A DNA stretch of 64,000 nucleotides from Saturnia japonica (lineage: Eukaryota > Arthropoda > Insecta > Lepidoptera > Saturniidae), in assembly GCA_033032175.1 (NCBI GenBank), contig CM065323.1, positions 8,432,001 to 8,496,000 of the forward strand, read 5' to 3'. Shown piece by piece: positions 10,863 through 20,071 of the stretch. The notes under the pieces are model-generated. The model was not told the origin of the DNA. It did no database searches and worked only from the letters and a program-made list of their open reading frames with translations. The position numbers were made by a program, and so were the translations under genes. Position 1 is the stretch's first letter. Each line of letters starts with the position of its first letter.

Positions 10863-13811
10863 GAGTTCTTGTATTTCCCTTATAGTGTGGATAGCTGTTT
10901 CTTCATCGTCGTAGCTATCCACCAGGTCGTCCATGTAGTGGCTCTGCGTTATTGCCTTGAACGCGTCTGGATGCGTTCGTGCATGCTTTTCAGCGTTGCG
11001 GTCGCGTACACTGTGTGCTATGAACGGTGAGCTTGCTGCGCCGAATATCAACGATCTCATTTTATATTTCTGTGGCGGCTTGTTCCGGTCGTTGCCTCGC
11101 CACAGAAATTGTTGTGCCGGCTGGTCCGCTTCGCGTATTCGTATTCTCAGAAACATTTTCTCTATATCAGCAGTGACGGCGACGGGCTTCTCTCTGAACC
11201 GGAATAAAATCCCCTGCAGCGATCGTAGCAGGTCCGGTCCCTCTAATAACTCGTCGTTTAAACTCGTAGTTCCACTGCGTGCTGCGGCATCGAATACTAC
11301 TCGTAGCTTGCCGGCTTTGTTCGGGTTGAATACAGCGAAGTGAGGTAAAAACCAGCTGATGTTGCTAGTCTGTTCGTGTCCCTCGCAGCGTACGGCGTAG
11401 CCCTTCTTAAACAAGTTTTTGATCTGACTTATATACGCCGCCGCAAACTCTGTGGAACGATCCATTTTCTTTTCTATCGAGTGAAGTCGTCGTAGCGCTA
11501 TATTGTAGCTATTAGGTAGTACTACGTCGTCGCGGCGCCACGGTAGACCTACTTCGTAGCCTTCACTGCGTTGTTGGATCGCTCCGTCGAGTATTCGCGT
11601 CGCGCGCTTGTCGGCGTCGCTGATTCTCGGTTCGCGGGCTACGCCGAGCGCGTCTATTTTGAAGTGCCGTTCTACGAGCTCGTGTAGACTTTCGTTCCGG
11701 ATCTCGCTGCCAGTGTTGCGTTCAGGTGCGTATATGTGTAGCAGGGCTTCGCTGTGGCCGATGATCACGTGTGGTGCGGTTCCGTGCACCACCCAACCCA
11801 GTTGAGTTTTCGACGCCGCCGGCTGGTTCGGTTTGCCGACGCGTAGCTCTCTGGATACGATCATCTCCCAGTGGTCCGTACCTATCAATATACGTGGCCT
11901 CGCCTTCTCATAGCACACCTGCTTCACTTTCAAATTGCGCAAGTGAGCGTGTTGGAGTGTGCTTAGAGACACTGTTTGTTCGCGCAGTCGGAGTCCTTTT
12001 ATCGTTCGAGCTCGGAACTCGTGCTTCTTGTTGCCGCCCGGTTCGTACAACTTCGCTTGTACAATTTGGCTATTCGTGTACTCTTTGCCCATATTGACGC
12101 CTTGTAGTTGCAGTGGATGTGACGATCCATGCGCTCCGATGTCCTTGGCCAAGTCCTCGTCGATTAGCGATATAGTCGAGCCCTCGTCCAACAGAGCGTA
12201 CGTGTTCACCGCTCCTTTGGGACCTGATATAGTCACCGGACAGATTTTTAGTATAATCTGTCTCGGTTCTATAGTTGTTGCGACAGCCATTATCGTCTCG
12301 CTCGTTGACGGTGTCACGTTGTTCTGAGCTTGCTCTTCGCTATCGCTTGGTCTGTCGTTGTGAAGCGACGAGTGATGCGGACGACGACAGGAGTTAATAC
12401 CGCACGGCTCTCCTTTGCAGTACACACGACGATGGCGTTTGTCAATACATTTGAAACAGACGCCTTTGCTCTTCACTAGCTCCCACCGTTGCTCGACGTT
12501 CAGAGCCTTGTATTGCGGGCACCGAGACAACGGATGGGGCTTATCGCAGCTAGGACACAGATGTTCAGTTTCTGTGTCCACCGTAGCAAAGACGTTCTGT
12601 CTCTTTCTGGCGGCGACTTGCGGTGCGGCAGGCTTCAATACTTCGCGTCTAGAGGTCGCTGTCGAAGCGGTGGCGGGCGCATATGTGTGTTTTAACGCAC
12701 GGCTCGCTTCACGCATTAGGAAGCGTGATAATACAACGACCTCTGGATCCGTTGTTCCCTCGTTCTCTTCCGCATAGTCGCACCACCGGGACTTCAGGTG
12801 TGGGCTAAGTTTTTCTAATACTTCCCGAGCCAGCATCGGGTTGTACAGGTAGCTCCGCTTGTCGAGATTTAGTAAAACACAGACTATGTTTTGTAGTTTT
12901 ACTGCGAACGCGTTCAGTTCGCTTGCGGTAGCTCCCGGTCGTGGTAATTTCCGCATATCATCCAGCGCCTTGTCTATAATTACTTCCGGCCTGCCAAAAC
13001 ATTGTTCCAGTGTCCGCATGATTTCATCTGGATTGTTCACGGTGTGTAGTAGCGATGCCACTGCGTCGCGGGCGTACCCACGCAGGCTGTTACGTAGGCG
13101 CGCTATGTTTTCTATCGGCGAGAAACGATACAGCTGCGTGGAGTCCCTCATAGCTGCTTTGAATGGCAGCCACTCGTTGATTGCTCCAGTGAATACAGGT
13201 AAGTCGGCGGCTTGGCGTGGGGGTGGATGAGTATGCGTCATCTTTTCTAGTATCGCGGCGAGCTGTTTAATATCACTGCTCGATTGCGACGGTGATTGTG
13301 AACGGGCACGTCGTTCAGGCTTGCGTTCGTCTTGTTGCCGCGCGTCGTTACGGGTACACGGTAATTGTTCCCCCCGTGTAGCTTCGGGCTGTGAGCGGAG
13401 CCAGTCATCCACTCGGTGAATACGTTCATCTGGCTCCTCGTTCGTTTGCTCACGTACGTCCTCTGCTTCATCCCGTATCGACGTTAACTCCACGGCGAGG
13501 CGTTTCTTTATTAATTCCGCCTCCATACGGAGTTCTTCACGGCGAATTACGGCTAGTTTCTCTTCCGCTTGTAGCTCGGCGAGGCGTGATCGCATAGTCG
13601 CACTCGTCGTCGATCTGTGTGAGCGTGGCGGGGAAACGTGGCCTGTTCTGACGTCAGTGCGAGTAACAGGTACAGAGGGTGTTCCCTCCGGTCGGGGTGT
13701 GCCCTCAGCCCTCTGTGTGTCTGGCGATAGCGGCGATTCTTCGAATACTCGGACTGTGTTATTTCTGTTTTGTGATTCCATTGCGTCTCCCTGGCTTCTC
13801 GTAACAACCAT
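10863..13811 (-). CDS. BEL/Pao retrotransposon Gag-protease-RT polyprotein, 3'-truncated
   Basis: Polyprotein of an LTR retrotransposon that would make the capsid, process it and copy its RNA in the cytoplasm. The open frame reaches back to a TTG at 13871, but the first in-frame ATG is at 13811, which I take as the start; numbering follows it. In order: a Gag region of DUF1759 type (about 190-370); cysteine/histidine zinc-knuckle motifs near 418-480 ('CPSCDKPH', 'CFKCIDKRH'); an aspartic protease of DUF1758 type with 'LLDEGST' and the candidate catalytic Asp at 542; then reverse transcriptase with 'VTADIEKMF' (motif A) and 'YMDD' (959-962). Both RT motifs look intact. The element stops about 25 residues after YMDD. 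The last residues before the stop at 10833 come from the flanking repeat S, so RT thumb, RNase H, integrase and the 3' LTR are absent. G+C is clearly higher than in the flanks. No internal stop or frameshift was seen, so the insertion is fairly young. Confidence 0.9.
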
Positions 13812-13914
13812 TGATCTGGGTACGCCGTTCGTGGATACAGATGTCTTGATAACACGTCGTTTCTTCTTCAAGCGTTGTTGTAGATCGGCGAAATGTTCTG
13901 TTCTTTTTTCTTCC

Positions 13915-13935
13915 GATCCGGCTTCCGAAGGACCA
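13915..13935 (-). other. Primer binding site of BEL/Pao element 1
   Basis: On the minus strand 'tggtccttcggaagcc' begins 8 nt after the LTR end. TGG is the complement of a tRNA 3' CCA end, and a short spacer after the LTR is normal. The priming tRNA was not identified. Confidence 0.65.
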
Positions 13936-13943
13936 GATAATAT

Positions 13944-14519
13944 TGTGAATAAAAGACGTCCACAATATTTTAATGTGTGCTAAATTAATAGCGCTTGTTT
14001 TATTCTTGTTTCTTACAAAGTTACAGTAGTTCGTTGTAACAATGTGGTTTCTTAATAACGTTCTTGACTGTAGTTTGCTTGGTGATTCGCTGCTTGCTGT
14101 TGCTGGTGTTGTGGTGTTTCTCGAACTGATCGCTTGTAGTGCCGCCCTCTCCGCTATATTTAACCTCGCCCTTTGCCTCGCAACCGGTAGTGCGATGGAT
14201 TCCGTGCGGGGCGTCGCTCAGCCAATGAGCGCGCACGCCTTGTGTGCGCGCTCTCGGCAGTACCATGAGTCACCATGCCAGATGTTCCGAGTCTGGCATG
14301 GTTCATCCTTACAACTAGTGAAATTTATACATTTAAACTTACAACTAGCTATATTCTTATTCTAATCGTTTTAAAATACACATATTCAGTTCATATTATT
14401 ATATCTATTCCTAACACGTATTTATAAACCTTATTCCTAACACGCATTATTTCATTTACTTGTTCATTTTATACTATTAGACTATCGTTATTCGCTCGCC
14501 CCGCTCGCTGTCCGCAACA
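13944..14519 (-). repeat. 5' LTR of BEL/Pao element 1
   Basis: On the minus strand it starts 'tgttgcggac' and ends 'ttattcaca', giving the TG...CA ends of an LTR. Its inner end is 8 nt from the candidate PBS; its outer end is exactly where repeat S begins. No second LTR is present for comparison, so the boundaries rest on TG/CA, PBS spacing and the S junction. It contains two strong hairpins (14227-14253 and 14274-14300). Short frames inside it are not genes. Confidence 0.7.
14227..14300. other. Two adjacent GC-rich hairpins in the LTR
   Basis: Hairpin one: 'gagcgcgcac' (14227-14236) pairs perfectly with 'gtgcgcgctc' (14244-14253), 7-nt loop. Hairpin two: 'catgccaga' (14274-14282) pairs perfectly with 'tctggcatg' (14292-14300), 9-nt loop. 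They would form on RNA of either strand. A role in LTR transcription or RNA structure is inference. Confidence 0.6.
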
Positions 14520-17335
14520 ACCTCAATACAATTACGGTGCTGCCTGCCTCCCACATCATTACGAATAATAAAAATGCACGCGCGGTTCTTGATCATAATT
14601 TTCCTGCGGAGTTATTTTAAAACTGTGATATCTCCTAAGATATTCATTGAAATCAATTGATGAGATAGGCAATTTTATTTAAAATTAAGTACTCGTGATG
14701 AATAAAGTATTTATTTCAATGAAGATTAATACCATGTTTATAAAAACACCTTCCGCCATTAATGCATTATTTTAGAACAAATTTTACGCAGTGCACGCAA
14801 TAGAAGCTCTCAAAAGGAATAAAATTTATCCGTTTTTGCAACATGTTTCGTTGATGCTCCGCTCCTATTGGTCGTGGCGTGATATTATATAGTCTATAGC
14901 CTTCCTAAATAATTGGGCTATCCAACACTAAAATAATTTTTCCATTCGAACCAGTAGTTCTTGAGATTAGCGCGTTCAACCAAATAATCAGACTCTTCAG
15001 CTTTATAAAATTAGTATTAGTATACATTTATGGAACTTCACGCGACGTCCTTAAGGATCGGAACGAGTGGTACTTTGTGGACGTCAAGCAATCAGGCAAG
15101 CTCTAGGAAAGTACTTGAAGTGAGATCAACAATAAAATACAGGGGTGCGTTAGCAGCGGCGACGCCGTAGAGATTTTGTCGAGTAAATTTAACACTTTTC
15201 ACATTTAGCATTTAAACCGTTGGGCACAGCTAGTCTTGTTTGTAAAACTAGGACAATTTCATAACCTCAAACAATAATTCAATATAAATTGTAAATTTTA
15301 TGAGATTATAGACCAATTTGTAACATTATCTATTAAAAGTCTAATTGACAGACTCAATAAAATAATCTAAGTTATTTATTTACTGTAATATATTTATAAA
15401 AGTCATACTTGATTATATTTAAAGAAAGTTTCATAAATTACGTTTTAGTTGGTTGTAACACCACGGGATTTTAAAATAAGTTATTATATTTGCCTGATCC
15501 AACTTTGTAGCGTGAACAGATAAGTAAACATCTTGTGCTTTTTGCGATTTTGTGAGCACCGATTGTTCTATGACTCGTATGAGCAAGAATAAATTATATC
15601 ACGTTTTCAATCTAAAATTGAAAGCATTAATTGTGAGTTACTGCATAAATAATTTACTTAATAAGAACTGTAATCTAATATTTTTCTATTCTAAAAATGT
15701 GAAAGTACGTTTGTTTGAATGTTTGATCATCAATCGCGCCTAAATGACTGGAGGGGTTTGGATTCAAATTTGGAATAGAAGCTGACTATATCCTGAAATT
15801 GGTCATAGGATACATAACGATGTAAAATGAGGAAAAAAAACAATTAATAGTAAAGTTTGATTAAAAATGATTTTTTTATATCACGACGGTGGCTACAAGA
15901 TTGCGGTCTGTCTGACGGTAAGCGGTCACCGCATATTATGGACGCTTGCTATACCATAAAGCATCGCATGCGCGTTGCAGACCTTTTAAAAAACGTTTCG
16001 TTTCACTCTTGAAGAAGCCCATATAGTAGTCTAATTGAAAAATCACAGCTGAGGACTTATATTCCTTTGAAAAAGGACTGTTCACGACCATTTTTTTAGC
16101 TCCAAGGAGAGAGGATGAACTCTCTGTCGATAGCGAGCGGTACGATGGTGGAAAGCAGTCACTGAATATATTTAATTGCGAGTAAAAAAAAAAATACAAG
16201 ACGTAACTGATTACTATATAATAAATCATAAAAAGTCCTAAGCAAAATAATTTCAATGATGAACGAGGAAAATCAGAAATATACGTTTGTAAGTATGTGC
16301 TATATTTGACGCAATATCCGTCATAACATCACTTGAGTCCACTTAGTTAGGGCATAACCTAAATTCTACAATATGCGTAATCAATTCACTGTTGTACAGA
16401 CAGCAAATAAATGTAATTTTATTGGCCAATAAATTATTATTAATGTTTATTAAAATTATATTGATTATAACTTTAGGATTTGTGCTAGCAAATATTAATT
16501 ATGAAAAATAAAATAATATAAATTAAATAAGTCAATAATTAAGTAAATGGGTATATTTCTCATCTATACAATTAATAAAATTGAAGTGTCTGTTTTTAAT
16601 GTCAAAATAACAGTTTTTTACTTAATACATAATTATGAAAGTCCATGAAAGAAGCCCGTTTTTTTTTTATTTTTGTCTGTCTGTCTCTCTGTTTGTTCCG
16701 AGTAATCTCCGAAACGGTTGGATCGATTTTGACAGGACTTTCACTGGTTTATACACAGCTGAATTTATAGGGAGTAACTTAGGCTACTTTCATTTTATAA
16801 AAATAATTAGGGTTCCGTACAAATTAAAAAAAAACTGGTGATGGTGAATCAATTCGGGTGCTTAAATGGCTTATGCTGAGTGAACCATAAGAGATATAGC
16901 AAATTAATGTACTACATAATTATAGGCATTAAAAAGACCTAGAAAAAAGTCCGGGACAGTGGGTATATATCTATCTTCTAAGGAACACCCACAATAAGCA
17001 TTTTTGTCTTTAAAATAGCCGGGAGCGGGGGAGCAAGATTCGCGCGGGCATTCTGTAGTCCACGTGAGCGAAGCCACGGGCACAGCTAGTTTATCTATAA
17101 AAATAATTAATATAAGACTTAAAAACTAACATCCACCATAATGGTACCCTAGGCGTTTCACGTTCCTGAATCAGTTGGAGTATATCCAGGAATCGAACGA
17201 GGTAAGGGGCGGGCATCGGTATCGGATAGTGGTAGGGTATATATTTGTAACCAACTGCTTCGCAAACCACCATGAACATGTTCATAAGCTCTTTACAAAA
17301 ACTCATTTAATTTGTCGCGTATCGGGATCAGTGAG
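14520..17335 (+). repeat. 2.8-kb direct repeat, right copy (S-B)
   Basis: Second copy of S (see 8051-10865), over 99.7% identical by eye, with the same decayed repeats at an offset of 6469-6470 bp. It starts right at the outer end of the BEL/Pao 5' LTR and continues at 17335 into sequence not found after the left copy. Frames at 15552, 15936, 16635 and 17091 repeat those of the left copy and are not genes. Confidence 0.9.
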
Positions 17336-17460
17336 TATATAATATATCTGGCAGGACAGTGAGGACCGGCGATAGATCACTGATCCATCGGTGGTCACCG
17401 TTGATTCTGGATCGCACTGTGCTTACCATCAGGTACAGTGTAATCACTTTGTAGCGGTAC
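17336..17460 (+). repeat. 3' tail of a CR1/Jockey-like LINE family
   Basis: The words 'cggtggtcaccgttg' and 'ctgtgcttaccatcagg' match the sequence just after the broken RT at 31715-32215 and, more weakly, 38520-38620. Only the untranslated tail is present here. Confidence 0.5.
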
Positions 17461-17479
17461 TAAAGAAAATTACGCGTGC

Positions 17480-17690
17480 AGCACCGTACACCGTGGTAGA
17501 AGTAAAACTTCTTAAAAAGGAAGACGCTAGTAAACTGTGTATATGATATACAGCTGTCTTTCTCCTTCTCTCTACGTTATATCTTTCTTCTCGGTCATGT
17601 AACGAAATGAGCCTAAACATGATGCGTCTTGATATTTCATTCTCATTTCTCATCCAATTATTGAACCGCTGCCTAAGCAATTTTACTTCG
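17480..17690. repeat. Dispersed repeat, paired with 43855-44010
   Basis: Both copies share 'atatacagctgtc' or a close variant, 'ctcatgtaacgaaatg' (with a mismatch), 'gcctaaac', then 'gcaatt' and 'tattaaa' blocks in order. The class is unknown. The 78-codon minus-strand frame across it is not supported as a gene. Confidence 0.5.
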
Positions 17691-17995
17691 AAAATATTAT
17701 AAAATATAGATAGGAAAAAGAAACTTATTTTTATAAATTATTAATTTTGAAGTAACATTCTGTCGATACTTCTTTAATGTAACCAATAAGGCTCGCTCAG
17801 TAATCTAGAAATACCGCAATGCATACTGCTTGTCGACTTTTTTCTCTCAAGATTTTAACTAATTAATAAAGATTACGAAAGTCCGCGTTAAATTGGTCTT
17901 CTAATCGTCGGCGACACGCTCGTTCCTCGCTTTTATGAATGTTGCAGGAATGTAGAAACTTTATTTTTTTGTAAGGAAATGCAGAATCAAAATAT

Positions 17996-18000
17996 TAAGG
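17996..18000. repeat. Target-site duplication (TAAGG), left
   Basis: TAAGG directly precedes the LTR that starts at 18001 and recurs directly after the other LTR at 23882-23886. Five-base duplications are usual for BEL/Pao integration. Confidence 0.85.
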
Positions 18001-18366
18001 TGTATTGTTTTAAATGTTTTCTCCCTAGCATGCGGGGTAGGAATTTGGATAGGTATTTTGCCGGCCACTCACCTCGGGCATGCTGATGTTGATTTTAGTG
18101 GCTTCTATGCACTGCACATCACGCACTGTTGAAGCACTATGGAACCCCGGGGTTTGTGAAGTCCGAGTTTAACTATTATTTGATTTATTCTTTTAATTTG
18201 CGACGGAGACGCAATAGTTTTATGCGCTCTGTTAGGCGACACGTTTTGTCTTTTCTGTTTTTTCAAATGTCACTCGTCGCACGTGAGTTTTTGGTTTTGT
18301 TTGTAGATGGCGCTAATTGTGGCCGAGGTAGGAAAAGTTATGAAGGAATATATGCATGCTCTAACA
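18001..18366 (-). repeat. 3' LTR of BEL/Pao element 2
   Basis: A 366-bp repeat that begins 'tgtattgtttt' and ends 'gctctaaca' on the plus strand (TG...CA ends on either strand). It matches 23517-23881 with five substitutions and one indel by eye, about 98.4% identity, so the insertion is recent but not new. The 87-codon frame at 18129 is LTR sequence, not a gene. Confidence 0.93.
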
Positions 18367-18382
18367 TTTCCCCCCACTTGAA
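18367..18382 (-). other. Polypurine tract of BEL/Pao element 2
   Basis: On the minus strand 'caagtggggggaaa' lies immediately before the 3' LTR start 'tgttagag'. This is the position and composition expected for the plus-strand DNA primer. Confidence 0.85.
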
Positions 18383-18572
18383 ATCATCATAGGATTTCAC
18401 AATTAAATTGATTGAAAATTGAGTTGAAGATTGAAAAGTTAAAAGATTTTAAGTTAAGAGTCGTCCATGGTCAGTCGAACATCCTTATGATAACAGATCT
18501 TAAGAATCCTAATATTAAATTAAAATTAAGCTAAATGTTAAACACTTAAGATAACCTAAAGAACTTTATGTA

Positions 18573-18901
18573 CTAGTTTTGCATAGGCAAAGGACAAATC
18601 TTTGTAACAGGTCGACGAAGTAGACCGTTAGCTGTGCGGAGAGTAACCACTCGCACTACACCATCGGTGCCAGGGTGCACGCATTCGATTTTCCCATAAC
18701 GCCACTCTAATGATGGTAGACGCTCATCGACCATGAGAAGACGTTGCCAATCTTAACATTGTTAGAATTTACTATCCATTTTGATCTTTGTTGTAAGGTA
18801 TGAAGGTAATCACGCTGCCAAGCTCGCCAAAAACATTGAGTTAGTTTGGTAAGCATATTCCATCTTGCCACGGGATTGACGTAATCATTAGTAAGATCAG
18901 G
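18573..18901 (-). pseudogene. C-terminal (DUF5641-like) part of the BEL/Pao element 2 integrase
   Basis: Continues in the same frame as the upstream integrase piece, directly after a TAA at 18902-18904. The first part contains 'LTQCFWRAWQRDYL', a signature of the domain following the integrase core in BEL/Pao elements. A shift of frame near 18738-18748 puts the rest ('ERLPSLEWRYGKIE', 'HPGTDGVVRVV', 'RRPVTKICPLP') in another frame, which ends at the stop at 18573-18575. The old frame ends at 18707-18709. This is the natural C-terminus of the polyprotein, so the 3' end of the element is present and only the catalytic core between is lost. Confidence 0.85.
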
Positions 18902-20071
18902 TTAAGTTTTGAAACACGGTACGCATTCTGATAAACGAGATAGAATTAAGTTACGAATACCTAATATCCAAAAACGTCTTTGGATAAGTGATTGTAAAGT
19001 TCGAGGACCGCAATGTAAATAAATAATATGATAATACTCAATTAAAAGTTTCGAGAGCGGCGAATCCTTTGGAAGTAAGAAAGGATGTGTCGCATATTGC
19101 GGTAAGTTAGCGTTTTTTAGACGTCCCCCCACTCGAAGCAACTCTGCTTCATCGACAAAAGGTTTCAACTTTTGGATGTTACGAGAGCAGTTTTGATATG
19201 ATTGTATAACTACGATCTCGTTCGAGAATGAGGTAGTCTGAACATGTCGAACTAAAGTGTTCAGTGAATACTCGAGTTCACTGACCGTAAGACCAGATTT
19301 GAGTCTGTACTCGGAATTTTGTTTTAAATTATTAATGAATCGGACACACCAGGCTAATACACGCTGGGTCCAGGAAAAGGAAGAATATTTATTCAAAACA
19401 TGAGATACGACATCAGTGCTAGTATGGTCACTAACACTAATTACGTGGGAAATGTGAATAGGTTTTAGTTCGGGAACCGAATCTAGCGGTTCGACCGTGT
19501 GATTTATAGGCCATGTTGATGTCTCTTTTGAGAGCCAGTTCGGGCCTGACCACCAGGAGGAGGAAGCAATGAGTTGAGAACAGCTGAGCCCTCGACTGCA
19601 GTGATCAGCCGGATTGTCATGTGTTGACACATGATGCCAATTCTCAACACTGACGTTGTCCGTGATATTTACAACACGATGTGCCACGAATGTTTTTAGT
19701 TTATTTGGTTCAGTATGGAGCCACGACAAAACGGTTTTACTATCAGTAAAAGCTATCGTACCAGTTAGATCTATATGACCGCGGAGAAGATTCCACATGT
19801 GCTTTAAAATCCGTGACAGTAAGACGTCGCCACAAAGCTCAAGTCGGTTGACGGTAAGTGGTTTTAAAGGTGCTGCTACCTTCGACTTGGCAATAAGTAA
19901 CTGAACAAGATAGTCTTTACTACCAAGCGCTCGTATGTAGACACAACAACCGTAAGCTTTTGTGGATCCATCGCAAAAACCTATCAACTCGTAATGAATG
20001 GCCGTGGAGCTCAAGGCTCGGCGTGGAAGTCGAAGTTCTTTGAGATGAATTAGTTCCTTCACAAAGTCTTG
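18902..20071 (-). pseudogene. BEL/Pao element 2: RT end, RNase H and integrase zinc domain
   Basis: In-frame continuation of the polyprotein after the stop at 20072-20074; there is no ATG at its head (a GTG at 20062 encodes an internal Val). It holds the A17-type region ('KELIHLKELRLPRRAL'), an RNase H-like part with 'IGFCDGS', 'LELCGDVLL' and 'AFTDSKTVLSWL', then 'WHHVSTHDNPADHCSRG', and the integrase H2C2 zinc-binding module ('RVGGRLKNA', 'HCGPRTLQ', 'CVPC'). The frame ends 'CFKT' at a TAA. The DDE catalytic core that should follow is absent. Confidence 0.9.

Larger units (their letters stand above)
8051..10865 (+). repeat. 2.8-kb direct repeat, left copy (S-A)
   Basis: This stretch recurs at 14520-17335 in the same orientation with an offset of 6469-6470 bp. 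By eye I count six substitutions (8134, 8779, 9441, 9480, 9539, 9597) and one extra A in an A-run near 9362. No difference was seen from 9600 to 10865. The segment carries only decayed repeats. Its left edge (8051) lies within 'gctcaacctcaata' and looks like an uninterrupted sequence. Its right edge (10865) runs straight into the RT region of the BEL/Pao element. Confidence 0.9.
10833..14519 (-). mobile_element. BEL/Pao element 1, 5' part only
   Basis: Reading the minus strand from 14519: a 576-bp 5' LTR, a short spacer, a primer binding site starting TGG, then the gag-pro-RT frame, cut at about 10865. The 3' third and 3' LTR are missing because the sequence switches to the left copy of repeat S. 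The 5' LTR abuts the right copy of S at 14520. Confidence 0.85.

Noticed and set aside
10842..13597. Many plus-strand open frames of 60-128 codons opposite the BEL/Pao polyprotein
   Set aside because: They are antisense shadows of the GC-richer gag-pro-RT frame and have no motifs of their own.
13811..13871. Gag start of BEL/Pao element 1 at 13871
   Set aside because: That codon is TTG; the first in-frame ATG is at 13811, which suits a eukaryotic element better.
8051..17335. The two S copies as giant LTRs around a 3.7-kb internal region
   Set aside because: S lacks TG...CA ends, is made of unrelated older repeats, and one end cuts into RT coding sequence. A true LTR (13944-14519) with PBS lies inside.
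20060..20062. A separate second ORF of BEL/Pao element 2 starting at 20062
   Set aside because: The codon is GTG and sequence between the TGA at 20072 and this point is conserved polyprotein in the same frame, so it is one broken frame.
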